NCBI RefSeq assembly: GCF_029223525.1
Contig: NZ_JARHTQ010000002.1
Coordinates: forward strand, 496,001-560,000
DNA: 64,000 nt
Direction of reading: 5' to 3'
Source: Streptantibioticus ferralitis
GTDB lineage: Bacteria; Actinomycetota; Actinomycetes; Streptomycetales; Streptomycetaceae
Shown here: in pieces, positions 7,569 to 16,846 of the stretch
Numbering within the stretch: the stretch's first letter is position 1
How the letters are laid out: each line of letters opens with the position of its first letter
The notes under the pieces: model-generated
What the model was told of the DNA's origin: nothing
Database searches by the model: none
Seen by the model: the letters and a program-made list of their open reading frames with translations, nothing else
Made by a program: the position numbers and the translations under genes

Positions 7569-8855
7569 TCAGAGGTGGTGTGCCACGAAATCGGCCACCC
7601 GCGTGCCGAGTTGCTGGCCCGCGCGGTTGTCGAGGGAGGTGTGCTGGCCGGACCAGATTCGGCTGAGCCACGCTTCGGTGGCGGCGTCCTGGAAGCCGGC
7701 GAAGGTTCGGCTGACGCCCTTCGACGTCACCGTGAGAGGGTGCCGCGCACCGTAGAACCCGGCCAGCGTCGTCGCCGCAGCCTGGCTGAGCGCGCCGTGG
7801 GCGGCGGGGTAGGACGGATCCGGGGCGGTCGGCAGCAGGGGCGTCCAGGCGGGATCGCCGACGATGCTCGGGTTGTAGTGCGTACCGCCGAGCCGGATGG
7901 CGGTGATGGGCCGCCACACGCGGTAGTGGTACTTGGCGTCGTACATAGCGATCGCGGTGTCGGCGAGGGACAGATCGAGCGCGGCGAAGACCTTCACCGC
8001 CTCCTCCAGGTTCGCGCTCCGGGAGGTGACAAGGCCCTGCGCCACCTGGTTCCAGACGTTCCAGACGGGGGCTGCCGCCCAGAACTTTCCGGCCGCGGTC
8101 TGATCGGCGGTGCGGGTGGTGCTGGTCTTCCGGCCCAGGCCTTTGACCTCGTTCAGGGCGGTGGCGTACGCGGCGCTGCTCACCGCTGGGGGCGCTGCCG
8201 GGCGGAACTGGCTTCCGCTGTCCAGCACGAAAGGCTTCACCGAGCCCCAGTTGGTGAAGACCGGCGTGGGGAAGTCGGGCGGCGTGGGCCGGTAGTCGCC
8301 GGCCGTGTTGCCAGGGGCGAACCGCGGCGGCTTGGCCGAGGACCCGTCACGGGACCGCAGGCTGATCAGCCGGCGGGCGACCACGGCTCCGACGCGCATC
8401 CCCGTCCGCTTGCCCGGGCCGTTGGGAATCGCGGACAACTGGCTGCTGAGCCGCTGGTCCACGCTGGCGCGCTTGCCCGGGTACAGGGCGACCAGCACAT
8501 CGTGGGCCGCCTGGTCCGCCGCGGCGTCCGCGCGGGCGGCGCGGGGCGCCGACACCGAGAACAAGTAGGCGGGGTCGGCCCGGGTGATCGACACCACCGC
8601 GTCGTACTCGGCGGCCTGGAGGATCGCGAAGCTGCGCGTGGGGTGGACGGTGGACGGTTGGGCCTTCGGATCGCTCAGGATGGAGATGAGCTCGCGGTTC
8701 CACTCCACCACCGACATCCCGGACCCCGTGGCTGCGGTGCGCAGGGTTGGCGGGTGGGCGGCGGTGGTGGCGATGGCCCCGAAGGCCTGGCTGGTGAGTC
8801 CGGCTGCCAGCGCGGTTCCGGTCAGTACGGCGAGTGTCTTTCGCTTTCCACCCAT
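7569..8855 (-). CDS. Secreted vanadium-haloperoxidase/PAP2-type phosphatase
   Basis: 428 residues with an N-terminal secretion signal (MGGKRKTLAVLTGTALAAGL, cleavage near residue 30). The C-terminal half has the three-part vanadate/phosphate-binding signature: K308-x6-R315-P316, then SYPAAHG at 348-354 in place of PSGH, then SR-x5-H405-xxx-D409. The serine to alanine change in the middle motif is notable, but the histidine is retained. Related Streptomyces proteins are annotated as vanadium-dependent haloperoxidases or acid phosphatases; activity cannot be read from sequence. AAGGAG lies 9 nt upstream of the ATG. Confidence 0.87.
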   Translation of the reverse strand: MGGKRKTLAVLTGTALAAGLTSQAFGAIATTAAHPPTLRTAATGSGMSVVEWNRELISILSDPKAQPSTVHPTRSFAILQAAEYDAVVSITRADPAYLFSVSAPRAARADAAADQAAHDVLVALYPGKRASVDQRLSSQLSAIPNGPGKRTGMRVGAVVARRLISLRSRDGSSAKPPRFAPGNTAGDYRPTPPDFPTPVFTNWGSVKPFVLDSGSQFRPAAPPAVSSAAYATALNEVKGLGRKTSTTRTADQTAAGKFWAAAPVWNVWNQVAQGLVTSRSANLEEAVKVFAALDLSLADTAIAMYDAKYHYRVWRPITAIRLGGTHYNPSIVGDPAWTPLLPTAPDPSYPAAHGALSQAAATTLAGFYGARHPLTVTSKGVSRTFAGFQDAATEAWLSRIWSGQHTSLDNRAGQQLGTRVADFVAHHL

Positions 8856-9341
8856 GTCCTGTGGCTCCTTTTCGCTGGTGGCGGGCTGTGGCCACAGGTG
8901 GTCATACGCTTCGACCACTTGGGCCACCGCGGACCAGACGGTCAGCGGACAACACGGATCGAGCGAGGAGTCCGCAGCGCGTGCCGCAAAGAAGTACTCC
9001 GGACACCTGATCCGGAGCTGGACGGAGGTTGCGAAACCGGTACCCGTCTGCCTGATTCCTTTGCTGGGGCCGGTCGTTGGGGAGCCGCGACGGGACTCAC
9101 CGGATGCCGGCCCATGAGGCGGCACGCGTCACCCACACCAACGTTTCGGAAGGTTGACCGGGCGTGAATGGTCCTGCAACCTGATCACCTCTTTGCGTCA
9201 TCAAGGTCGCCTGCCAGATACAGCCTGCGGGTACCCGATGTACGCCGCAACTCCGGTCCTGCGGTGATGGGCCTACCGTCGGGTACCGCGGTCGCGGGTG
9301 CGAACCCTACCTCCGCACGGCCCACATGGCATGTCGCCCGC
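8856..9341. other. Gap with a candidate palindrome upstream of the haloperoxidase
   Basis: 486 nt without a convincing gene. A near-perfect inverted repeat (AGGTGGTC at 8896-8903, 9-nt spacer, GACCACTT at 8913-8920) lies about 40-65 nt upstream of the haloperoxidase start and could be an operator. Nothing else was recognised. Confidence 0.4.
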
Positions 9342-10712
9342 TCAGAGCGGGGGATCCGCCGGGGCGGGCCCGAGGGTTGTGGTGCCAGGAGCGGCGCGGT
9401 GGCCAAGGCCTGTCCGGTAGATGTCAAGTGCCGCCTCGGTGCGGCCGGTGCGGCGTAGCAGGTCGCCGAGGAGGCGGCACAGATCGGCGATGTCCCCTAC
9501 GGCACCGGCCTGTTCGAGCAGGGCGAGCGCCGCCCGGTAGTGCTCCTCGGCGTCCTGTGGGAATCCGCGTTCTTCGGCGATGAGCCCGAGCAGCCGGTGG
9601 GCGCCGCCCGCGTGCACCGCTCCACGCCCGGTGCCGAGTTCGCCGAGGAGGTCCGACAGGAGCTGCTCGGCTTCGTCGTACTTCCGTCGGCGACGCAGCA
9701 CATCGGCAAGCTCGACGTTGATCTGGACCGTGTACAAGGTGGCCTGGCGGTCGGCCAGCATGGTGCGTGCGATGCGCAGTTCGTCCTCCGCCCGCGTCAG
9801 GTCCCCGTCTTGAGCCCGCACGTAACCGCGCATCCAGTGGCAGTGGGCGAGTTCGGTACGGATGTGCAGTTGCAGGTAGAGCTCCTGGGCCTTGGCCAGC
9901 GACGCGTCCGCGTCGGCGGTACGGCCCTCGGCCAGCAGCGTGCGGGCGACACCTCGGTGCATACGGGCCACCAGCGCGGGATCGGTGGCCTGCGGAGCCA
10001 GCGCGAGGGCCAGTTCGGCGGCCCGGGCGGCCCGGGCCTGTGCGCCCATGTCCATGTACGGGGCGATCACGGCCGAGTACAGCAGCAGCAGGGCGTTGGG
10101 GTCATGAAGCCCGGCGGTGTTGAGCTCGTCGATGGCGTTCTCCAGCAGGTAGCAGGAGTACCGCAGGTCGCCGGCGAGCAGATGGGCGACGGCCCGACCG
10201 CGCACGGCCGGGACGCGCTGCGGGAGCGGGGCGTCGGCCAGCAGTTCCTCGGCGGCCTGGAACCGCTCGATGGCTTGGTCGAGATCACCGGACTCCAGAG
10301 CGCAGTCACCCAGACCCACCAGGGCGGCAGCCCGTTCCGCGGGCAGACCGAGGCGGCCCGCGTCATGGTCCAGCAGCGTGTACCGCTCTACCGCGTCCCG
10401 CAGGGCGCCGGTGCAGAACGCCTGCCGTGCGTCGGCGAGTCGCATACGCACTTCGGTTGCCAGATGTGCCGGTTGCCCGGTGGACAACTCCTCGAAGGTG
10501 ACGCCGAGTCGGTCGGCGAGGTAGCGCAGCGCGGTCTCCGACGGGCGAACCTTGCCCGATTCAAGGGTGGAGATATAGGCGGCGGTGTACTCGGGTTCCG
10601 CCAGTGCGCGTTGGGTGAGTCCGCGTTCGGTGCGCAGTCGCAGGACGCGCTGGCCGATTCCGGCAAGGCCGGGCGGTACGTGCGGCTCGGCCTGCCGCGT
10701 CGGCTTCGGCAT
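9342..10712 (-). CDS. XRE-family regulator with TPR sensor domain
   Basis: 456 residues. An N-terminal helix-turn-helix of the lambda-repressor type occupies about residues 15-75 (RVLRLRTERGLTQRALAE, AAYISTLESGKVRPS, LADRLGV). The rest is a run of tetratricopeptide helices (for example AERAAALVGLGDCALESGDL and ELADVLRRRRKYDEAEQLL), the layout of SARP-like and peptide-sensing TPR regulators. GAGGAG lies just upstream of the ATG. It is divergent from a secreted neprosin-like protein, with overlapping inverted repeats in the gap, suggesting that it controls that gene (inference). Confidence 0.88.
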   Translation of the reverse strand: MPKPTRQAEPHVPPGLAGIGQRVLRLRTERGLTQRALAEPEYTAAYISTLESGKVRPSETALRYLADRLGVTFEELSTGQPAHLATEVRMRLADARQAFCTGALRDAVERYTLLDHDAGRLGLPAERAAALVGLGDCALESGDLDQAIERFQAAEELLADAPLPQRVPAVRGRAVAHLLAGDLRYSCYLLENAIDELNTAGLHDPNALLLLYSAVIAPYMDMGAQARAARAAELALALAPQATDPALVARMHRGVARTLLAEGRTADADASLAKAQELYLQLHIRTELAHCHWMRGYVRAQDGDLTRAEDELRIARTMLADRQATLYTVQINVELADVLRRRRKYDEAEQLLSDLLGELGTGRGAVHAGGAHRLLGLIAEERGFPQDAEEHYRAALALLEQAGAVGDIADLCRLLGDLLRRTGRTEAALDIYRTGLGHRAAPGTTTLGPAPADPPL

Positions 10713-10846
10713 CGTGCTCCTCTTCTCGTCATCTCCGCAGCCGGCGCCGCGACTTGACGGCTGATCCGCCCAGGGGACCAAGCCGGCAGGGCCGGACCGG
10801 TCCAGCAAGTCAGGGTATTGCGCGGCCTGTTGTGGCACCGCTAGCT

Positions 10847-10883
10847 TAACTGGTCACGTAAGCACAGTTACACGTTCACTTAC
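10847..10883. promoter_or_regulatory. Overlapping inverted repeats between XRE-TPR regulator and neprosin gene
   Basis: TAACTG (10847-10852) pairs with CAGTTA (10865-10870), and GTAAG (10858-10862) pairs with CTTAC (10879-10883). The two interleaved repeats sit in an AT-richer patch of the 238-nt divergent gap and are likely regulator sites. Confidence 0.45.
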
Positions 10884-10950
10884 ACCGCCATGCCGGTCCG
10901 GACTCCCCACTTCACCGTCCGCGGCATGTCCGCCCTGATCGGAGCTGTCC

Positions 10951-11802
10951 ATGCGAATACGAGGAACGATCCGCTACGGTGTGACCACCCTCGTCGCGGC
11001 CGCGCTCGGCCTGCTGTGCACGGGTACGCAGGCCCAGGCCGGCACCATCCATCGGCAACCGCGGCCCGCACCGTCAACGGCCACGGGCTCCGGGCCGATC
11101 TGCTGGTACGGCGCGTGCTACGACTACGTCTCCGGTCGGCAGATCACCGACGCCTCGGGAGCCAGTGTGCGGATGCTCCAGGCGGCACCGCGTATCAAGG
11201 CCGGTGACCAGCAGTCCCACTCCCTGCAGGAACTGGCCCTGCAGTCCACCGACCGCAAGTCCACCGTGGAGATCGGGTGGACCGTCGACCTGGGCCTCAA
11301 CGGCGACACACGTCCGCACCTGTTCGTCTACCACTGGGTGGACGGCGCCGAGAGCTGCTACAACGCCTGTGGATTCGTTCCCGTCTCGGGCCAGATCAAG
11401 GCTGGCATGGCGGTACGGGCCGGGACGTCCGCCCGGTTCACCATCCGGAACCTGGCCGGCGACTGGTGGCTGTTCTACAACGAGCGGGCAGTCGGCTACT
11501 TCCCCGGCTCGCTGTGGCACGGTGGCTTCAACCGTGCGCAGGTCATCACCGCTTTCGGTGAGGTCGCCCACGCCAACGGCACGTCCTGCGAGGAGATGGG
11601 CGACGGCCGTCCCGGCACTGCCCGGGGCTCCTCCTGGATCAGAGGCTTTCGCCTCATCGGCTCGTCCGACGCACCCGGCATGACCGTCACCTCAACCAGC
11701 CCCGCCCTCTACGACGCGGGCCATGTCGCTCGCACCGCCTTCCACCTGGGCGGCGCGGGCACCGGCCCCTGCGACGCGGGGCACCGGACCGACGTCAGGT
11801 GA
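10951..11802 (+). CDS. Secreted neprosin-family (DUF239) putative glutamic peptidase
   Basis: 283 residues. A signal peptide ends near residue 30 (GLLCTGTQAQA). The family pattern follows: VEIGWTVD (E107), HLFVYHWVDG with a nearby CYNACGF cysteine pair, DWWLFYNERAVGYFPGSLW at about 171-189, and FGEVAHANGTSCEEMGDG (E204). In plant neprosins two glutamates at these places form the catalytic pair, so E107 and E204 are the expected active site here. The protein is exported and probably acts on extracellular proteins, but bacterial members are mostly untested. The upstream divergent XRE-TPR gene is the likely regulator. Confidence 0.8.
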   Translation: MRIRGTIRYGVTTLVAAALGLLCTGTQAQAGTIHRQPRPAPSTATGSGPICWYGACYDYVSGRQITDASGASVRMLQAAPRIKAGDQQSHSLQELALQSTDRKSTVEIGWTVDLGLNGDTRPHLFVYHWVDGAESCYNACGFVPVSGQIKAGMAVRAGTSARFTIRNLAGDWWLFYNERAVGYFPGSLWHGGFNRAQVITAFGEVAHANGTSCEEMGDGRPGTARGSSWIRGFRLIGSSDAPGMTVTSTSPALYDAGHVARTAFHLGGAGTGPCDAGHRTDVR

Positions 11803-11809
11803 GGTTGCG

Positions 11810-12060
11810 GACCAACAGGTCAGGGCAGAGTCGGCGGACGGGGGCGACGGCTGAGCGCCGAACTCGCGTACCGCCTCGTCCACGATCGCGTTCAGTCGGG
11901 CGTGGTGAGCGCCTCGCCAGTAGGCCTGTCCGCAGTCGGTGCACTGCGCGAACGTGTCGTACGAACGCCGCGTGCCGTCCTGCAACTGCCCATGCACGGA
12001 CGCTTTTTCGGCGTCGCGCAGGGTTCCGTTGCAGGCCGGAGAGGGACGGTACAGCTGGAA
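11810..12060 (-). pseudogene. Mut7-C-like zinc-ribbon protein remnant
   Basis: The segment CNGTLRDAEKASVHGQLQDG, then YDTFAQCTDCGQAYWRGAHH and ARLNAIVDEAV, matches the C-terminal zinc ribbon of Mut7-C RNase-domain proteins. The first knuckle keeps only one cysteine (PACNG), and the PIN-like N-terminal RNase half is absent; upstream sequence is proline/arginine-rich noise. The frame also reads through into the convergent neprosin gene. It is therefore called a 5'-truncated remnant. Confidence 0.6.
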
Positions 12061-12385
12061 GCCGTGGGGAAGAGCATCCCCGGGCCCGGGAGGGGCCTGC
12101 CGACGACCTGGACCCGGGTGGTCGCGGGCCAGGTGGGCTAGCAGTGCGCTGCGCATCCGCCGCCGATGGAGTTGGTCGGTGCTCCCGACGCGGAGGCCGG
12201 GAGCACCGCGACCGCGAGACTAGTTTCGGCTTGCGCCACTGTCTAGACCCCCTGTGATCCATGTCATATCCACGCCTGGCCGCCTCGGCTGGGAAGTGCG
12301 CCTGCCGGGAACTTGTCCGCGCAGGTCGCGCGGCATGTCGGTAAGTGTGAAAGGCGCCGCTGAGTGAGTCGCGCCGCGCGGGGGA

Positions 12386-12412
12386 TGTCGGGACCGGCGG
12401 TCGGTCCCGACA
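12386..12412 (-). terminator. Hairpin downstream of the cobW-like gene
   Basis: Perfect 11-bp stem (TGTCGGGACCG with its complement) and a 5-nt loop. It ends 10 nt past the stop of the minus-strand CobW-like gene. Confidence 0.7.
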
Positions 12413-12422
12413 CCTGGGGGCG

Positions 12423-13595
12423 TCATACGTGCTCGTGTTCGCATGCTTCGTCGATGTCGTACGTGTCCCACGCCGGGAATGGGTCTGCGACGGTCGCCCA
12501 CTGGCCCTGCCCCGCTGCGCGTTCGGCGTCCGTGACGAGACATGCTTCCAGTGCCCTGCTCAGGGCTGCGGACTGGAGACCGGTTCCGATGAAGACCAGT
12601 TCCTGGCCCTGGTCGGTCGAGGCCGTGCGCGCGCCGGAGGGTTCGAAGCGGGCGACCGCGCCGGCCTGCGACCACAGCCCCGTCACGTGCGGCCGGGTCG
12701 CGAGGACGAAGAACCCCTTGGAGCGCAGCACGCTGCCGTACTCGCCGCTGTCCAGGCCGCCGGTCACGAAGTCCCACAGGCGACCGGGGTGGAAGGGGCG
12801 CTGGGAGCGGAAGACCGTGGAGGAGATGCCGTACTCCTCGGTCTCCGGAGTGTGGTCTGCGTTGAGTTCCATCACCCAGCCGGGGGCCTGCTGTGCGCGC
12901 TCCAGGTCGAAGCGGCCGGTGCCGAGGATCTCGTGGGGCGCGACACGGCCGTGCCGCGCGGTGATGATCCGGGCGGGCGGGTTGAGGCGGGACAGTGTGG
13001 CGCGCAACTGCGCCGATTGCGCCGCGTCCACGAGGTCGGTCTTGTTCAGCACGATGACGTCGGCGAACTCGACCTGGTCCATGAGGAGATCGCTGACGGT
13101 GCGCTCGTCGTCCTGGTACTGGTCGAGACCGCGCGCGGTCAGTTCGTCGCCGTCCGCGAGCTCCGGCAGGAAGTTGGCGGCGTCCACGACGGTGACCATG
13201 GTGTCGAGCCGCGCTATGTCGCCGAGGGTGGCGCCGTCGTCGCGGGGGAAGGCGAACGTGGCGGCGACCGGCATCGGCTCGGAGATGCCGCTGGACTCGA
13301 TGAGCAGGTAGTCGAACCGGTCCTCGCGCGCCAGCCGGTCGACTTCTTCCAGTAGGTCGTCGCGCAGGGTGCAGCAGATGCATCCGTTGGTCATCTCGAC
13401 CAGCCGCTCCTGTGTCCGCGAGAGGGCGGCGTCGCCGTCACGCACCAGTGCGGCGTCGATGTTGACCTCGCTCATGTCGTTGACGATCACCGCGACGCGC
13501 AGGCCGTCGCGGTTGTTCAACACGTGGTTCAGCAGCGTGGTCTTCCCCGAGCCGAGGAATCCGGACAAGACGGTGACCGGAAGGCGTTCTCCCAT
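12423..13595 (-). CDS. CobW/COG0523 GTP-dependent zinc chaperone
   Basis: 390 residues. Walker [10 protein letters not shown] at 12-20, the metal-binding CxCC motif GCICC at 71-75, a Walker B region [11 protein letters not shown], and the guanine motif NKTD. The C-terminal CobW_C domain ends in the metal-binding-looking tail [11 protein letters not shown]0523 GTPases insert or redistribute zinc when it is scarce. The start lies 7 nt after the stop of a cysteine-free L32 gene, so the two are one transcript, and a Zur-like box precedes them. The role is thus zinc-starvation metallochaperone. Confidence 0.92.
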   Translation of the reverse strand: MGERLPVTVLSGFLGSGKTTLLNHVLNNRDGLRVAVIVNDMSEVNIDAALVRDGDAALSRTQERLVEMTNGCICCTLRDDLLEEVDRLAREDRFDYLLIESSGISEPMPVAATFAFPRDDGATLGDIARLDTMVTVVDAANFLPELADGDELTARGLDQYQDDERTVSDLLMDQVEFADVIVLNKTDLVDAAQSAQLRATLSRLNPPARIITARHGRVAPHEILGTGRFDLERAQQAPGWVMELNADHTPETEEYGISSTVFRSQRPFHPGRLWDFVTGGLDSGEYGSVLRSKGFFVLATRPHVTGLWSQAGAVARFEPSGARTASTDQGQELVFIGTGLQSAALSRALEACLVTDAERAAGQGQWATVADPFPAWDTYDIDEACEHEHV

Positions 13596-13602
13596 GGTGC
13601 GA

Positions 13603-13773
13603 TCAGGCCTCGGGGAGGAGCAGGCCGCGCTCGTACGCGCGCACGAGGCGGCGCGGGACCTGGTACTGGCGCCCGTCGATGGTGATCGTCGCGAGGTCGG
13701 GCCGGACCGCCTTCCATTGGGCCCGCCGGTGGCGGGTGTTGCTGCGGGACATCTTGCGCTTCGGCACGGCCAT
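13603..13773 (-). CDS. rpmF: 50S ribosomal protein L32, zinc-independent paralogue
   Basis: 56 residues starting [20 protein letters not shown], unmistakably bL32. The usual C-terminal cysteine pairs that bind zinc are missing; the end is [16 protein letters not shown]. Such cysteine-free copies replace the zinc-containing L32 during zinc limitation, releasing zinc. It is the first gene of a two-gene unit with the CobW chaperone, behind a Zur-like box about 53 nt upstream of its ATG. Confidence 0.93.
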   Translation of the reverse strand: MAVPKRKMSRSNTRHRRAQWKAVRPDLATITIDGRQYQVPRRLVRAYERGLLLPEA

Positions 13774-13825
13774 GTCAGAGGCCTTTCGGGGTCTCGGGGG
13801 CGGGTCACCCCAGGCTATATGCAAG

Positions 13826-13840
13826 TGGATTTCATTTTCA
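13826..13840 (-). promoter_or_regulatory. Zur-like operator
   Basis: On the minus strand this reads TGAAAATGAAATCCA, close to the palindromic actinobacterial Zur consensus TGAAAATGATTTTCA: the left arm is exact and the right arm is weaker. Its place upstream of a cysteine-free L32 and a COG0523 chaperone supports zinc repression. Confidence 0.7.
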
Positions 13841-14040
13841 AATTGTGGGCCTGTTGGGGATGGGTCCCGCTGTCCGGGAGCGCGCTTCGTCGGGTAGCGA
13901 GAACCGCACCGTCCCCGCCTGCGGCTTTTCTCGTTGTTCAACTACCGGTCGGTCGCAAGGTATTCACGAGTCGTCAGGACTGTGCCTTACTGAAGGGCGC
14001 TACGCGCGTTGCGCGTACCCGACTTCGTCAGGAGGCCCTG

Positions 14041-16044
14041 ATGAGTGCCACCCGCCGTCTGAGACGCGTCCTGGTTGCAGGCGCCATAGCTGCGGCCAGC
14101 GCGCTCGTACCCACCACCGCCCACGCGGCCAGCGCCTACTCCCTGGTGATCCTGCCGGATCAGGGTGAGAGTGCGATCTACAACTTCGTCAACTCGGCGA
14201 CGAAGTCGATCGATGTGACGATCTACGAGCTGCGCGACACCACACTGGTCAACGACCTGGTGAACAAGGAGAAGGCAGGCGTCCAGGTCCGCGTGATCAT
14301 GGATGCCCAGCACACGTCCGTCAACGGCGCCGCGTACAGCGCACTGTCCGCAGGCGGCGTCGGCGTCACCTACTCGTCCTCGGCCTACGTCTACACGCAC
14401 CAGAAGACGATCACCGTCGACGGCGCCAAGTCCTACATCAGCACGGGCAACTTCGACACCACCTACTACTCCACCTCGCGCGACTACGGGGTCTTCGACA
14501 GCGACAGCAACGACGTCGCCGCGATCGAGAACGTCTTCAACGCCGATTACGCGAAGACCTCGGTCACCCCGACCGACGGCGATGACCTGGTCTGGTCGCC
14601 CACCGACTCCCAGAGCCACCTGCTGTCGCTGGTCAACGGCGCGCAGCACAGCCTTGACGTCGAGCAGGAAGAGTTCGGCGACCCCGCCCTGGTCAACGCG
14701 ATCGTCGCGGACGCGCAGCGCGGCGTGGCCGTCCGTGTCGTCGCGGAGAACCAGTCGTCGAAGTACAACACCCAGCTCAACCAGGTGACCGCCGCGGGCG
14801 GCAAGGTGACCACCTACACGAGCTCGACCGGCTTCTTCGTACACGCCAAGGCGATCGTGGCCGACTACGGCACCTCGACCGCGAAGGTGTTCGCAGGCTC
14901 GGAGAACTTCTCCGACAACTCGCTCAACCACAACCGCGAGCTGGGTCTGATCATCAACGACCCGAGCGTGCTGAGCGGCATAGAGTCGACGTTCAACTCC
15001 GACTTCGGCCAGACCAGCAGTGGCAGCGTGAGCGTGACGAGCCCCGGGAACCAGACCGGTACCGTCGGCGCCGCCGCCAGCCTGCAGATCTCGGCGACCG
15101 ACACCGCGGGCGGCACGCTCTCCTACGCGGCCACCGGACTGCCCGCCGGTCTGTCGATCGACGCCTCGACCGGCCTGATCTCCGGCACTCCGAGCGCCGC
15201 CGGCACGTCCACCGTCACCGTGACCGCCAGCGACTCCACCGGGCCGTCCGGGTCCACCTCCTTCACCTGGACCGTCAACCCGGCCGCAGGCAACACGGTG
15301 ACGGTGGCGAGCCCGGGGAACCAGACCGGTACCGTCGGCACCGCGGCCAGCCTGCAGATCCACGCCGATGACTCGGCGTCCGGCCAGGCCCTCACCTACA
15401 GCGCGAGCGGACTGCCCGCCGGTCTGTCGATCGACGCCTCGACCGGCCTGATCTCCGGTACCCCGACTACCGCCGGCACGTCCACGGTCTCGGTGACGGC
15501 GACCGACACCAGCAACGCCAGCGGCAGCACCACCTTCACCTGGACGGTCAACCCGTCCTCCAGTGGGTGCACTCCTGCCCAGTTGCTGGGCAACCCCGGC
15601 TTCGAGACCGGCGGTTCGGCACCGTGGTCCGCGTCGTCCGGAGTGATCAACAACAGCAGCAGCGAGCCGCCGCACAGCGGATCCTGGGACGCCTGGCTGG
15701 ACGGCTACGGCACCACGCACACCGACACCCTCTCCCAGACCGTCAGCATCCCGAGCGGTTGCGCCAGCTACCAGTTGAGCTTCTGGCTGCACATCGACAC
15801 CGCCGAGACCTCCACGACCATCGCCTACGACACCCTCACCGTGCAGGTCCTGAACAGCTCCGGCACCGTGCTCGGGACACTGGCCGGCTATTCGAACCTC
15901 AACCACAACACCGGGTACGCCCAGCACACCTTCGACCTGTCGGCCTACGCGGGACAGAACGTCACGCTGAAGTTCACCGGCAGCGAGGACAAAGAGCTGC
16001 AGACCTCCTTCGTCATCGACGACACAGCCGTCAACGTCAGCTGA
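14041..16044 (+). CDS. Secreted phospholipase D-like protein with Ig-like repeats and a C-terminal jelly-roll-type domain
   Basis: 667 residues. A signal peptide ends at about residue 29 (VPTTAHA). Two HKD motifs give the complete PLD active site: H120-x-K122-x4-D127 and H268-x-K270-x4-D275. Then come two near-identical Ig-like repeats (about 331-420 and 424-512), each with [10 protein letters not shown] and [19 protein letters not shown]. The last ~150 residues resemble an adhesive or carbohydrate-binding beta-sandwich. AGGAGG precedes the ATG. It could act as an exported phospholipase or nuclease anchored to a surface or polymer; the substrate is unknown. It stands alone and is followed by a hairpin terminator. 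Confidence 0.87.
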   Translation: MSATRRLRRVLVAGAIAAASALVPTTAHAASAYSLVILPDQGESAIYNFVNSATKSIDVTIYELRDTTLVNDLVNKEKAGVQVRVIMDAQHTSVNGAAYSALSAGGVGVTYSSSAYVYTHQKTITVDGAKSYISTGNFDTTYYSTSRDYGVFDSDSNDVAAIENVFNADYAKTSVTPTDGDDLVWSPTDSQSHLLSLVNGAQHSLDVEQEEFGDPALVNAIVADAQRGVAVRVVAENQSSKYNTQLNQVTAAGGKVTTYTSSTGFFVHAKAIVADYGTSTAKVFAGSENFSDNSLNHNRELGLIINDPSVLSGIESTFNSDFGQTSSGSVSVTSPGNQTGTVGAAASLQISATDTAGGTLSYAATGLPAGLSIDASTGLISGTPSAAGTSTVTVTASDSTGPSGSTSFTWTVNPAAGNTVTVASPGNQTGTVGTAASLQIHADDSASGQALTYSASGLPAGLSIDASTGLISGTPTTAGTSTVSVTATDTSNASGSTTFTWTVNPSSSGCTPAQLLGNPGFETGGSAPWSASSGVINNSSSEPPHSGSWDAWLDGYGTTHTDTLSQTVSIPSGCASYQLSFWLHIDTAETSTTIAYDTLTVQVLNSSGTVLGTLAGYSNLNHNTGYAQHTFDLSAYAGQNVTLKFTGSEDKELQTSFVIDDTAVNVS

Positions 16045-16069
16045 GCACCCCCACGCGCAGCTGATCCCG

Positions 16070-16101
16070 CGGCTCCCGTCTCGCAGGCGAGGCGGGAGCC
16101 G
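16070..16101 (+). terminator. Terminator of the phospholipase D-like gene
   Basis: Stem CGGCTCCCG paired with CGGGAGCCG, with further inner pairing CTCGC/GCGAG, starting 26 nt after the stop codon. Confidence 0.75.
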
Positions 16102-16181
16102 CACCGTTTCACCTGGCCCCGGCGGTGGTAATCGGGACATTCCCTCCTCGGTCCGGATGCTGCGGAACGGAGACAGTTCCT

Positions 16182-16395
16182 GTGACCGGCGCCGCCGAGA
16201 GATCCGAGACCGCGCACGGCAGTCCTGTGTTCGGGCCACAGCCAGACGTGGCCGGGGCAGCCGGTCACCGCGACCATCCGCCGCGGATGGGGTTCTTCAC
16301 CAACACTTCCGTGTGCATCGGCTGCAAGGCGTGCGAGGTGGCGTGCAAGGAGTGGAACGCTGTTCCGGAGGACGGCCTGGTGTTCACCGGCATGT
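16182..16395 (+). pseudogene. Formate dehydrogenase beta subunit (4Fe-4S ferredoxin) N-terminal stub
   Basis: The GTG at 16182 follows GGAG and opens a frame containing HPPRMGFFTNTSVCIGCKAC, then EVACKEWNAVPEDGL. This is the conserved N-terminus and first 4Fe-4S cluster (CxxCxxCxxxC) of FdhB. Homology stops abruptly after FTGMS. From there the frame is only the antisense of a selA fragment. The remaining cluster-binding domains and membrane anchor are gone, so no functional electron carrier can be made. It is an internal-deletion junction with the next feature. Confidence 0.8.
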
Positions 16396-16584
16396 CGCGG
16401 CGTCGGCGACCGCGGTCGGGGGGATCTCGCCAGCCCGGGCCCGGCACTGGGCGGTGACGACAGCGGCCTTCACCACTCCTCGGCCGAGGCGCTGCGCCGC
16501 GTCGGTCAACCGGGGGTCGGCCAGCAGCACTTCCGTACGCGCGACCTGGCGCCGCGGGTCGGCGTTCTCGGGCGGTGTCGTCAT
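16396..16584 (-). pseudogene. L-seryl-tRNA(Sec) selenium transferase (SelA) N-terminal stub
   Basis: From the ATG at 16584 the reading is DPRRQVARTEVLLADPRL, then RLGRGVVKAAVVTAQCRARAGEIPP and TAVADAA, the standard SelA N-terminal helical domain. It ends at the same breakpoint as the fdhB stub, and the PLP-binding body is missing. SelA makes selenocysteinyl-tRNA needed for selenoprotein formate dehydrogenases, so the two stubs mark a lost selenocysteine/formate locus. Confidence 0.75.
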
Positions 16585-16846
16585 GGCGTCGCGGTCCCAC
16601 CGGTCCTGTCGCAGGCCTGAGGATGCTGTGCGGCGGTCAGAATAGCGGCGGAATCCCGCGCGGAGCGCACGCCACGGCAGTAATCCAAATAACCCGGAAC
16701 GAAATGATGGTTATTCGTTTCCGCTCAATCGCTTTTCCGGCGAGCCGGCGCTCCGCGCTTTTCCGGCTCACCAGGAGGCGCGCTTGACGCGACCCGGTGC
16801 AGAACGCGACAGTGGCCGGCAACGGGGCTCCGCGGAGCGAAAGCGG

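Noticed and set aside
7116-8855. YciI protein and haloperoxidase as one functional unit
   Set aside because: They are convergent with separate starts, and YciI proteins usually pair with ECF sigma factors rather than haloperoxidases.
16125-16457. Intact small ferredoxin gene
   Set aside because: Only the first cluster motif is present and the last third is antisense of selA; it is an FdhB stub.
16585-16846. Selenocysteine tRNA gene near the selA stub
   Set aside because: No tRNA(Sec)-like acceptor stem and long variable arm could be found between the stub and the next gene.
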